Assembly: GCA_029261715.1 (NCBI GenBank)
Contig: JAJDAT010000049.1
Coordinates: forward strand, 248,001-312,000
Direction of reading: 5' to 3'
Source: Nitrospinia bacterium
GTDB taxonomy: Bacteria; Nitrospinota; Nitrospinia; Nitrospinales; JAJDAT01
Length of the DNA stretch: 64,000 nt
Positions 1 to 7,492 of this stretch are shown in pieces (positions within the stretch are counted from its first letter, which is position 1; each line of letters starts with the position of its first letter). The translations under genes and the position numbers were made by a program. The notes under the pieces are model-generated. The model did not search any database and was not told the DNA's origin. It saw only the letters and a program-made list of their open reading frames with translations.

Positions 1-443
1 AGAGATAAAACGTTTTTCCTTTCAGATATCCAAGCTACGCTTTCTACGTTAACTGGGTGAACAAGAAATAATAAGCCTGTCCATAGCGCAATTTTTTTAT
101 TTCCTAGAACTAATAGAATTAACTGATACGTTAGAAAAGCATTAACGATGTGTAGTGAAATATTTGTGATTCGATATCCCATTGGATTTAACCCGAATAG
201 GAAATAATCGACGCTTAACGATATATGGGTAAGAGGCAGGTAATCCCATTTGTAAAAGGAAGAAAAAATTTCTTTCAGCGCTAGGATGTCCAAGTTTTTG
301 ATCAAATGGTTTTGAGTAACGTAATGATTGTCATCAAATACAAAACCGTTTCCTAGCGAGTTGAAATATATGAGAATTCCTAGTCCAGCAAATAGAAAAA
401 AAGCTTTTTCTGTTTCTGGCTTTGATTTTATGGGAGTTTTCAA
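1..443 (-). CDS. TMTC/PMT-like membrane glycosyltransferase, N-terminal part
   Basis: The gene runs leftward off the window, leaving about 147 N-terminal residues. A first membrane segment (FFLFAGLGILIYFNSLG) is followed by an FDDNHYV motif, the acidic luminal motif expected of GT-C glycosyltransferases. A later stretch reads HPVNVESVAWISERKNVLS, the hallmark of bacterial and eukaryotic TMTC-type proteins, which usually carry a long C-terminal TPR domain outside this window. These are polytopic membrane enzymes thought to move sugars from polyprenyl-phosphate donors. The start is taken as TTG at 443 with GGAG about 10 bases upstream, because no ATG lies in frame between it and upstream non-coding sequence. 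The family is well supported; the substrate is unknown. Confidence 0.75.
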   Translation of the reverse strand, partial: MKTPIKSKPETEKAFFLFAGLGILIYFNSLGNGFVFDDNHYVTQNHLIKNLDILALKEIFSSFYKWDYLPLTHISLSVDYFLFGLNPMGYRITNISLHIVNAFLTYQLILLVLGNKKIALWTGLLFLVHPVNVESVAWISERKNVLS

Positions 444-749
444 TGAGGAACGTCTCCGAATACAAAAAAATCTGAAGACATTAATAAAAGATTAATACTA
501 CTGATTTCTTATTTATTAGGCTTAATTGCGAATAAATATATTATTGCTAATTGCTTTATTTATAGATGTTTTTTTTAAACTTAAAGGGTTTAATTTTTTT
601 GTGCTAAAATTTTTTTCGATTTTAGTTTGCATAAGCGTTTTCAAAGAAATTTACGTCGCAAAAAATAACTAAAGTATAATTTACGCAATACAATTCTGAT
701 AACTTTAAATTTGTTCAAGTAGTTTAATCAGTAAAAGATTCCGAAAAAA
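444..749. other. AT-rich divergent intergenic region
   Basis: This gap separates the leftward glycosyltransferase from the rightward radical SAM gene. It is very AT-rich with long T runs. A TATAAT hexamer at 675-680 is the only convincing promoter element. I see no gene, RNA hairpin or repeat. Confidence 0.5.
651..680 (+). promoter_or_regulatory. Possible sigma-70 promoter for the PflA-like gene
   Basis: A perfect -10 hexamer TATAAT lies at 675-680, with a weak -35 (TTACGT, 651-656) 18 bases upstream. Transcription would start near 687, leaving a leader of about 60 bases before the ATG at 750. Confidence 0.4.
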
Positions 750-1745
750 ATGTTAAAGCAAGCGGATCAGTTTCGAGTTGATTCAAATTCTTTCGAACCA
801 GCTTATATGGAGCTTCATCGTGATGGGGAGTTGTGGAGACGTTCGCTTGAGGCGACCCGGGCTTTAGAATCTTGCGTTGTTTGCCCGAGAGATTGTGAAG
901 TAGATCGTTTAAGAGATGAAAAGGCGGTTTGTAAATCGGGACGTTTTGCAACTGTTTCAAGTTATTTTCCTCATTTTGGAGAGGAAGATTGCTTGCGTGG
1001 TTGGAAGGGGAGCGGCACGATTTTTTTTTCCATGTGTAACCTGCGATGCGTGTTTTGCCAAAATCATGATATCAGTCACGTTCCAAATGGAACTGAGACT
1101 CGCCCGATGATATTGGCAAAAATTATGTTAGACCTGCAAGCCAGAGGTTGTCATAACATAAATTTTGTAACTCCCGAGCATGTTGTTCCTCAAATTATAG
1201 AAGCTTTACCCCACGCAGTTGAAATGGGACTAAAAGTACCGTTGGTTTATAATACAGGGGCTTATGATTCGCTTGAGAGTTTGAAGGCGATGGAAGGAAT
1301 AGTTGATATTTATATGCCCGATTTAAAGTTTTTAGATTCGGAGCTTTCTAAAAAATATTTAAAGGCTAAAGATTATCCGCAAACGGCAAAAGCAGGAATC
1401 AAAGAAATGTTTTCTCAGGTTGGAAACCTCCGGTTTGATGAAAATGGATTGGCAAAAAGAGGCGTTTTAGTGCGTCATTTGGTTATGCCTGGTTTTTTGG
1501 ATGAAACGCAGAAAACAATGCAATTTTTAGCTAGTGAAGTATCGAGTCATACTTATGTAAATATTATGGATCAGTATCGACCATCGGGAAAAGTTAGTAA
1601 TAATAGATATATCGAGATAAACCGTCCAATTTCTAAAGAAGAATACGATTTAGCGATTCAGTTCGCGAAAGAAACTGGTCTTTACCGAATTGATGAAAAA
1701 AATCCAAGTATCCAAATTTCAATGGAAAACGATTTTGAAAATTGA
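750..1745 (+). CDS. PflA-like radical SAM protein (COG1313 type)
   Basis: This 331-residue protein has the radical SAM cluster motif CxxxCxxC at Cys96, Cys100 and Cys103 (MCNLRCVFCQNHDIS), so it should bind a [4Fe-4S] cluster and cleave S-adenosylmethionine. Four further cysteines near residues 42-61 (CVVCPRDC and a later Cys) may hold a second cluster. NFVTPEHVVPQI and YNTGAYDSLE are typical of the PflX/COG1313 group, whose target is not established. These proteins resemble pyruvate-formate-lyase activating enzyme, but no glycyl radical enzyme is encoded nearby. No strong ribosome site precedes the ATG, yet the cysteine spacing shows the N terminus is complete. The gene stands alone. Confidence 0.85.
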   Translation: MLKQADQFRVDSNSFEPAYMELHRDGELWRRSLEATRALESCVVCPRDCEVDRLRDEKAVCKSGRFATVSSYFPHFGEEDCLRGWKGSGTIFFSMCNLRCVFCQNHDISHVPNGTETRPMILAKIMLDLQARGCHNINFVTPEHVVPQIIEALPHAVEMGLKVPLVYNTGAYDSLESLKAMEGIVDIYMPDLKFLDSELSKKYLKAKDYPQTAKAGIKEMFSQVGNLRFDENGLAKRGVLVRHLVMPGFLDETQKTMQFLASEVSSHTYVNIMDQYRPSGKVSNNRYIEINRPISKEEYDLAIQFAKETGLYRIDEKNPSIQISMENDFEN

Positions 1746-1844
1746 AGTCTAGGGTAATTGAGCCACAAAACTTTGTAGGTTTCAAAAGTAAGAATTGAAG
1801 AATTATTTGAATTAGTTTTTATTAACGATTTTTGGTGAGTTCTT

Positions 1845-2264
1845 ATGTCGAGCACAGACGTTTCATCTTTTGAAGATGACAATCAATGCGCAAAGTGTCT
1901 TCCTTCTAAGTGTTGTACTTATTTTGCATTTGAAGTTGACGAACCTGTTACCCGAAAAGATTTTGAAGCCCTGTTATGGCAAATAGCCCATGAAAAAGTC
2001 ACTTTTTATATACATAGAAAAAATTGGCATATCATGATTCATAATCGTTGTCGGTTTTTGACTACACAAAACCAATGCGGTATTTACGAGCAAAGACCTT
2101 ATATTTGCAAAGAGCACAGCACAGAGGACTGTGAATATACTGGGGACGATTATGGATTCTCAGAACATTTTAGGAGTTACGACGAACTTTTGATTTATAT
2201 AAAAGAAAATTATAATTTTCGTTTAAAAGCAAAGCCAACGGGTATGGCGCCCAACGCTTTATAA
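1845..2264 (+). CDS. YkgJ-family cysteine cluster protein
   Basis: A 139-residue soluble protein with the zinc/iron-chelating pattern of the YkgJ (CxxCxxxxCC) family: Cys15, Cys18, Cys23 and Cys24 near the N terminus, then CRFL, QCGIYEQRPYIC and a final Cys pair region. The family probably binds a metal ion or Fe-S cluster; its biochemical role is not established. The ATG follows a GGTGAG-like ribosome site. It is about 100 bases downstream of the radical SAM gene on the same strand and could be co-transcribed, though I see no direct evidence of that. The family call is firm from cysteine spacing; the function is unknown. Confidence 0.8.
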   Translation: MSSTDVSSFEDDNQCAKCLPSKCCTYFAFEVDEPVTRKDFEALLWQIAHEKVTFYIHRKNWHIMIHNRCRFLTTQNQCGIYEQRPYICKEHSTEDCEYTGDDYGFSEHFRSYDELLIYIKENYNFRLKAKPTGMAPNAL

Positions 2265-2301
2265 AACGGAGACCGAATGAGAGTTCTACTAATCCAGTTT
2301 A

Positions 2302-2330
2302 TTGAGAACGGTCACCCCATTTGGTATAAT
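2302..2330 (+). promoter_or_regulatory. Sigma-70 promoter of the pilT/pilC operon
   Basis: TTGAGA (2302-2307) and TATAAT (2325-2330) are separated by exactly 17 bases, and a TGG precedes the -10. The expected start near 2337 gives a short leader to the AAGGAG ribosome site at 2367-2372. It is well placed to drive the tightly spaced genes from the TPR lipoprotein to pilC. Confidence 0.75.
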
Positions 2331-2379
2331 CTTTTTATCTTTATCCCGCTAGTTTGTTGTCAAAATAAGGAGTTTTATT

Positions 2380-3135
2380 TTGACTTTAACCTCAATTAGG
2401 TTAAATTTTTTCTTTTGTTTGTTTGGAGCGTCAACGCTATGGTCGTGTTTGGGGAATCAGGTAAACCCGATACAAGCCAAAAGCGAATATAAGCAAGCTA
2501 TTGAAGCTAAATCCATTAACGCTAAATCGGAGATGTATTCCCATTTGAACAAGGCTATTCAAATGGACCCTAGCGAGCCGAATTTCCATTTGGCTCTTGG
2601 AACCGCTTATTTGGAAGATGGAGATTTGAAAAATGCGGAAAAAGAATTTTACGAAACACTTAAAATAGATTCCAATTATGTTGAAGCTCATCGTAGTTTA
2701 GGTAGATTACATATGGCTGCAGGAAAGTGGGATAAGGCCATTCTTGAGCTAAAAGGGAGTTTGGCTAAGCCAGGAGTTTCTTCTCCACAAGAAGTGCATA
2801 ATTGGTTAGCTCTTTGTTATTATTCTAAAAAAGATATGAATCTTGCCATGGTTGAATGGCAAAATGCGTTGAAAATTCAAGAAAACGCTCTTATAAGGCT
2901 TAATCTGGCGTTAGCTTTAAAAGATTTAGAAAATGATGAATTAGCGGTTCAATCTCTGAAGAAAGCTATAAATTTAAGGCCAAAGTTAGTTCGCGCTCGT
3001 CATGAGTTAGCTTTATTGCTTCTGAAGAAAAAAGAATTTGATGAAGCAAAAAAACAATTTAACCAAGTTTTGAAACTCGATAAGGAAGGCAAATTTGCGC
3101 TAGAAGCGCGGGAATATTTGCGATTAATACCTTAA
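2380..3135 (+). CDS. TPR lipoprotein, PilF/PilW-like pilotin candidate
   Basis: A 251-residue protein starting at TTG, chosen because AAGGAG sits 7 bases upstream. A hydrophobic leader (FFFCLFGAS) ends in LWSC, an imperfect lipobox, so it is probably an outer-membrane lipoprotein. The mature part is almost wholly tetratricopeptide repeats of about 34 residues (for example HLALGTAYLEDGDLKNAEKE and VEAHRSLGRLHMAAGKWDKA). Its place at the head of an operon with pilT and pilC suggests the role of PilF/PilW pilotins, which help the secretin reach and assemble in the outer membrane. That role is inference from context, since TPR sequence alone does not identify function. The downstream RodZ-like gene starts 11 bases after the stop. 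Confidence 0.7.
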   Translation: MTLTSIRLNFFFCLFGASTLWSCLGNQVNPIQAKSEYKQAIEAKSINAKSEMYSHLNKAIQMDPSEPNFHLALGTAYLEDGDLKNAEKEFYETLKIDSNYVEAHRSLGRLHMAAGKWDKAILELKGSLAKPGVSSPQEVHNWLALCYYSKKDMNLAMVEWQNALKIQENALIRLNLALALKDLENDELAVQSLKKAINLRPKLVRARHELALLLLKKKEFDEAKKQFNQVLKLDKEGKFALEAREYLRLIP

Positions 3136-3146
3136 GCTTAGAATTC

Positions 3147-4085
3147 ATGATTGAGGATTTTGGAAAACATTTAAGGAGCGAGCGCGAAATGCGCGGTATC
3201 CCTCTTGAAGAAATAGCTCAAAGTACAAAGATCCAAAAGCGTTTTCTTGAGGCTTTGGAAACTAATAATTACGAGGCTATTCCTGGCGAAGTTTTTGTCC
3301 GTGGTTTTGTCCATTCATATGCAAAAGCAATTGGCGCTGATATAGAGGAGATATTAGAGAAATTTGACGAAACCGTAGGTCATAAGAGAAAAGATGAAAT
3401 TCAAAAAGGGGAACTCGGCAAAAATCAAGCTTATTTAAGGAATCGGAAAACTTATCGTTTTATAAGCGTGGTTGTTATAGTTTTGATTTTTGGCATTGTT
3501 GCTTTTGGGGTTTCGAAGTTAATTGATGTTTTTGACGGCCCTCAAGTTTCTTCGTCTGAATCCGAGGTTGTTGTTAAACCTCAGATTTCAGCTGCTTTAA
3601 AAAGAGGTGACCAGGAATTAAAACCTTCTAAGTCAATATCGGTTGATATTAAACAATCTAATTCGCCGGCTAACATTTCTGCGGCTATAGCTGAAGAAAC
3701 CCCTGAACCGCCTATTAGTTCCACTAAAAATATTGAGGTTGTTGACGAAACAGAAAAACAAAAAAGCCTGGAAGTAGTTAATAAAAATGATACAATTGAG
3801 ACTTTGGAAAGCAGAACTGAATCCAAGATCTTGAAACCGCTAGAATTAACTATTAGAGCAAAAAAAGAATCGTGGTTTAATTTAGTTATTGACGATCAAG
3901 AGGAACAAGATTTTATTTTACCTGAAAACACAGGTAAAACATTTCGGGGGAAACTTAAATTCAAAATAACCGTTGGAAACCGCGAAGGAGTTCAACTCGC
4001 TTTGAATGGGAAAATTTTGAATTTACCTGAAAGCGAAGGTAATGTGTTAAGGGATTTTTTAATCGAACCAGGAACCTCGGGGTAA
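3147..4085 (+). CDS. rodZ: RodZ-like protein (HTH + membrane segment + DUF4115)
   Basis: A 312-residue protein with RodZ architecture. An N-terminal HTH_25 domain (about 1-75; LRSEREMRGIPLEEIAQST and GEVFVRGFVHSYAKAIG) is followed by a single membrane helix near residues 108-132, a Ser/Glu/Pro-rich linker and a C-terminal beta domain of the DUF4115 type (about 230-312). RodZ normally links MreB filaments to the cell-wall elongation machinery, with the C-terminal domain in the periplasm. Here it lies in a type IV pilus operon, 8 bases before pilT, so it could be a pilus-dedicated paralogue or the ordinary cell-shape protein. The window does not show whether another copy or mreB exists. Confidence 0.8.
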   Translation: MIEDFGKHLRSEREMRGIPLEEIAQSTKIQKRFLEALETNNYEAIPGEVFVRGFVHSYAKAIGADIEEILEKFDETVGHKRKDEIQKGELGKNQAYLRNRKTYRFISVVVIVLIFGIVAFGVSKLIDVFDGPQVSSSESEVVVKPQISAALKRGDQELKPSKSISVDIKQSNSPANISAAIAEETPEPPISSTKNIEVVDETEKQKSLEVVNKNDTIETLESRTESKILKPLELTIRAKKESWFNLVIDDQEEQDFILPENTGKTFRGKLKFKITVGNREGVQLALNGKILNLPESEGNVLRDFLIEPGTSG

Positions 4086-4092
4086 CCCTTTT

Positions 4093-5166
4093 ATGGCTAA
4101 AATTGACGCTTTTTTTAAATTAATGAACGAGCAAGGGGCTTCAGACTTGCATCTAGTTTCTGGCTCGCAACCTATCCTTCGTGTTCATGGGGAAATGGAG
4201 AGAGTTAAATTCAAGCCATTTACCAACGATGATCTTAAGGCAATGCTTTATGAGATAGCTCCAGAGAATAAAATCAAAATTTTTGAAGAAACTGGAGATA
4301 TTGATTTCGCTTATGAAATTCCAAATTTAGCGAGGTATCGAGCTAACTTTTTCCAGCAAAAATGGGGTATTGGCGCTGTTTTTCGAGAAATTCCCAGTAC
4401 AATTTTGACTTCGGAACAACTAGGACTTCCTTCAATTGTTACCAAACTTTCCATGATTCATAAGGGATTAGTTTTAGTGACAGGGCCTACTGGCAGTGGA
4501 AAATCCACTACTTTGGCTGCAATGATGGATTACGCTAATAAAAATAGAAAAGACCACATTCTGACTATTGAAGATCCTGTTGAGTTTGTCCATAAGAGCC
4601 AAGGTTGTATAATCAATCATCGAGAAGTGGGAATTCATACTCAAAGCTTTTCTTCTGCTTTAAGAGGGGCTCTTCGAGAGGACCCAGATGTTATACTAGT
4701 AGGGGAAATGCGTGATTTAGAAACTATTTCTCTTGCTTTAGAAGCGGCTTCGACAGGCCATTTAGTTTTTGGAACCTTGCATACTCAAAGTGCTGGTAAG
4801 ACAATTGATCGTGTAATCGACGTATTCCCAGCCAATCAACAAGCTCAGATTAGGACCACATTATCCGAAGCCTTAAAGGGAGTTATTGCTCAAAATCTTT
4901 TTAAGCGGATTGATAAAAAGGGGCGAATGGCCGTGCTAGAAATTTTGGTTGTTACTGCCGCTGTTTCTAATTTAATTCGAGAGGGAAAAACCTTCCAGAT
5001 CCCTTCAGTTATTCAAACAGGGAAAAAATATGGAATGCAATCTCTCGATGATTCAATTTTAAAAGCGTTAGAAGAAAAGAAAATTAGCGCTGAAGATGCC
5101 TTTGATAAGGCGATAGTAAAAGATCGCTTTATTCCTTTTTTGAAAACACCTCCAGAGTTTTTTTAG
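4093..5166 (+). CDS. pilT: Type IV pilus retraction ATPase PilT
   Basis: A 357-residue GspE/PilT-superfamily ATPase of normal PilT length. It shows the N-terminal PAS-like start (QGASDLHL), Walker A GPTGSGKSTT near residue 131, the Asp box (LTIEDPVEFVH), Walker B (DPDVILVGEMRD) and the His box (GHLVFGTLHTQSA). As a cytoplasmic hexamer it powers pilus disassembly and retraction at the inner-membrane platform PilC, encoded downstream. The canonical C-terminal AIRNLIRE motif appears as AVSNLIREGK. A second PilT-type gene follows after 5 bases, so both are surely co-transcribed. I see no sign of inactivation. Confidence 0.95.
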   Translation: MAKIDAFFKLMNEQGASDLHLVSGSQPILRVHGEMERVKFKPFTNDDLKAMLYEIAPENKIKIFEETGDIDFAYEIPNLARYRANFFQQKWGIGAVFREIPSTILTSEQLGLPSIVTKLSMIHKGLVLVTGPTGSGKSTTLAAMMDYANKNRKDHILTIEDPVEFVHKSQGCIINHREVGIHTQSFSSALRGALREDPDVILVGEMRDLETISLALEAASTGHLVFGTLHTQSAGKTIDRVIDVFPANQQAQIRTTLSEALKGVIAQNLFKRIDKKGRMAVLEILVVTAAVSNLIREGKTFQIPSVIQTGKKYGMQSLDDSILKALEEKKISAEDAFDKAIVKDRFIPFLKTPPEFF

Positions 5167-5171
5167 ACACC

Positions 5172-6338
5172 ATGCGAAAAGCGGAAATCGATTACATTCT
5201 AACTACGATGCTCGAAGCATTTGGAAATATTTCCGATTTAAATATAACCGTGGGAAAACCTTTCCAGGTTGAATCTTCTGGTGAGCTAACGGGAGTTCCA
5301 TTAAATCCGCCAATTGAGAAACTTACTCCATTTCAGGCCGAAACTTTTGCTTTAAATTTGATCAATTCAGATCGTAGGTTGACTGAGATATTATTGCGAG
5401 AGGGATCATGTGACTGCTCCTATTTTTTAGTTGGTAAAGCGCGCTTTCGCGTGAATATTTTTTCGCAACGAGGTAATTACACCATTGTTTTAAGGAAACT
5501 AGAGACCCGTATTCCTTCTATTGAAGATTTAAAGCTACCTCCTCAGTTTGCAAAAGCCGGAGAAGAGAAAAATGGATTGATTTTGGTGACAGGAGCGACT
5601 GGTAGCGGAAAATCCACCACTCTTGCTGCTCTTTTAAACAAAATGAACTGCGAAAGATCGATCCATATTGTTACTTTGGAAGATCCCGTTGAGTTTGTTC
5701 ATCCCCATAAAAAAGCAACTTTTAACCAACGAGAATTAGGAAGCGATTACGACGCTTTTTCTTCGGGGCTTCGTGCGGCTTTGCGACAGGCTCCCAAGGT
5801 CATCTTAGTCGGTGAAATGAGAGATCGAGAAACCGTTGAAATTGGCATGAGCGCCGCCGAAACAGGCCATCTTGTTTTAAGTACTTTACATACCGTTGAC
5901 GCGGGACAAACGATCAACCGAATAGTAGGTATGTTTGAACAAGAAGAAGAGCAGCAAATTAGACTTAGACTGGCCGATACTGTTAGGTACATTATTTGCC
6001 AAAGGTTATTGCCTAAAAAAGGTGGAGGAAGAGTCGCTTTATTAGAGATAATGACTTCCAACTTAAGGGTTAAAGACACCATCATAAACGGAGAATCAGA
6101 AGGTAAGTCTTTTTACGAAATTATTTCCAATGGCGACGCTTATGGGATGTGGACTTTTGACCAACACATTTTAAAGCTTTTTAAAGAAAACTTGATTACT
6201 GAAGAAACTGCGATGGCTTACGCCTCTCGTAAAGCGGTTGTCGGTCGTGGTTTGGATACCCATAAAGCTGAAAGAGGAGAGAAAACGACAGATATTGAGG
6301 GTTTGAGTATGGATAGTGAATATGGCGACCCCTCTTAA
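5172..6338 (+). CDS. Second PilT/PilU-type retraction ATPase
   Basis: A 388-residue paralogue of the preceding PilT, with Walker A GATGSGKSTT, Asp box VTLEDPVEFVH, Walker B APKVILVGEMRD and His box GHLVLSTLHTVDAG. The N-terminal domain has diverged (ISDLNITVGKPFQV in place of SDLHL), and a charged tail of about 35 residues extends past the usual PilT end. Tandem pilT/pilU pairs are common in pilus operons, where PilU assists retraction under load but needs PilT. This gene probably fills the PilU role, though I cannot assign orthology from sequence inspection. It begins 5 bases after pilT and ends 33 bases before the zinc-ribbon gene. Confidence 0.9.
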   Translation: MRKAEIDYILTTMLEAFGNISDLNITVGKPFQVESSGELTGVPLNPPIEKLTPFQAETFALNLINSDRRLTEILLREGSCDCSYFLVGKARFRVNIFSQRGNYTIVLRKLETRIPSIEDLKLPPQFAKAGEEKNGLILVTGATGSGKSTTLAALLNKMNCERSIHIVTLEDPVEFVHPHKKATFNQRELGSDYDAFSSGLRAALRQAPKVILVGEMRDRETVEIGMSAAETGHLVLSTLHTVDAGQTINRIVGMFEQEEEQQIRLRLADTVRYIICQRLLPKKGGGRVALLEIMTSNLRVKDTIINGESEGKSFYEIISNGDAYGMWTFDQHILKLFKENLITEETAMAYASRKAVVGRGLDTHKAERGEKTTDIEGLSMDSEYGDPS

Positions 6339-6371
6339 TAATGATTGTCGTCGAATTGAAAGGGGACTTTG

Positions 6372-7061
6372 ATGATTGTTAAATGTTCTTCATGCGAGTA
6401 TGAAATAAATATTCCAGATAAAAAGGTACCCGAAGGTAAAGCGTTCAATGTTTCTTGTCCAAAATGTAAAAATAAAGTCCGCGTAGATGGTCGCTTAAAA
6501 AAAGATTCTGAACCTGAACAAGAACCTATAGCGGCTACAGTCCCCTCAAAAGCTGATGATAGTGCAAGCGAAATTGATACAGGGCTCGTTGTTGATTCTG
6601 GGTTTGAGGAAGATGAGATTCCATTTTACAACGAAAACGATAAAGTCGCTTTAGTCTTGGTTGATAAAGAACTGGACTCATGGACTAAAACGTTAGAAAC
6701 AATGGATTATAAAATCCAAATTGCTAAATCTCCTGAACAAGCTGCGCACAAAATGAAATTTACACAATTTCATTTTGTAGTTTTAACTGAAACATTTGAA
6801 CGGAAGAATTTAGAAGAAAACGAAGGGTATCAATTTATTATAGAAATGCCAATGTCTACTAGGCGAAAAATGTTTGTTGCTTTGATGGGATCTGATTTTA
6901 AATCTGGTCACAACATGCAGGCCTTCGCATGTAGCGTTAATTTAGTAGTCAACGAAAAAGACATGACTAAACTTCCCGATTTACTAAAACAGTCAATTAT
7001 TGAAACCGACACTTTTTACAAAGTATATAAAGAAACCTTAACGGCTTTAGGTAAAATATGA
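6372..7061 (+). CDS. Zinc-ribbon protein with receiver-like C-terminal domain
   Basis: A 229-residue soluble protein. The first about 40 residues form an MJ0042-type zinc ribbon (CSSCEYEINIPD and CPKCKNKVRVDGR, two CxxC pairs). An acidic linker follows. Residues about 90-200 look like a degenerate response-regulator receiver fold (KVALVLVDKELDSWTKTLETM, then FVVLTETF), but I do not see the full acidic pocket with a phospho-Asp and conserved Lys. ATG 6372 is preferred over an adjacent TTG because AGGGG lies 6 bases upstream. Its ATG/TGA overlap with the cNMP-binding gene and its position between pilT2 and pilC make a pilus-regulatory role likely. The molecular function is unknown. Confidence 0.7.
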   Translation: MIVKCSSCEYEINIPDKKVPEGKAFNVSCPKCKNKVRVDGRLKKDSEPEQEPIAATVPSKADDSASEIDTGLVVDSGFEEDEIPFYNENDKVALVLVDKELDSWTKTLETMDYKIQIAKSPEQAAHKMKFTQFHFVVLTETFERKNLEENEGYQFIIEMPMSTRRKMFVALMGSDFKSGHNMQAFACSVNLVVNEKDMTKLPDLLKQSIIETDTFYKVYKETLTALGKI

Positions 7062-7480
7062 CACTCGAAGATACCCCATACATCCAAAGATATTCGGATG
7101 GAGACGTTATTATCTCAGAAGGTGTAATTAGCAACAATGCTTGCGTTTTATTATCTGGTAAAGTAAAAATTACCAAAAAAATAGAAAAGAAAACGGTAGT
7201 TATTAGCACCCTTAAAGAAGGCGATGTTTTTGGAGAAATGGGGTTAATTTCTAATTCCTTAAGAAGCGCTAATGTTACGGCAGTTGGAGACGTGACTATA
7301 GGAATTATTGATAAAGAGCGATTTGATACTCTCCTAAATGATGTGCCAGAAGATTTGCGATTAGTTTTCTCGGCTTTGGTTGAAAGATTAAGAGTAACGA
7401 CGGAAAAGCTGAGTCGCATCGGGATCGAATTAGAGAGTACAAGAAATATTATTCATTCCATTTCCTTAAAAAACGGTTAG
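7058..7480 (+). CDS. Small cyclic-nucleotide-binding-domain protein
   Basis: A 140-residue protein that is essentially one cNMP-binding (CAP_ED) domain. YSDGDVIISEGVISNNACVL and LKEGDVFGEMGLISNSLRSA match the beta-barrel and phosphate-binding cassette, except that the usual Arg-Ser/Thr-Ala appears as LRSANVTA. There is no HTH, kinase or channel domain, so it may act as a stand-alone sensor subunit. It overlaps the zinc-ribbon gene by 4 bases and ends 12 bases before pilC, which implies translational coupling and a shared job. Whether it binds cAMP, cGMP, c-di-GMP or nothing cannot be read from the sequence. Confidence 0.8.
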   Translation: MTLEDTPYIQRYSDGDVIISEGVISNNACVLLSGKVKITKKIEKKTVVISTLKEGDVFGEMGLISNSLRSANVTAVGDVTIGIIDKERFDTLLNDVPEDLRLVFSALVERLRVTTEKLSRIGIELESTRNIIHSISLKNG

Positions 7481-7492
7481 CTTAAGCCGTAT

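Noticed and set aside
6997-7419. 140-codon minus-strand frame
   Set aside because: It lies opposite the well-supported cNMP-binding gene and shows no family features.
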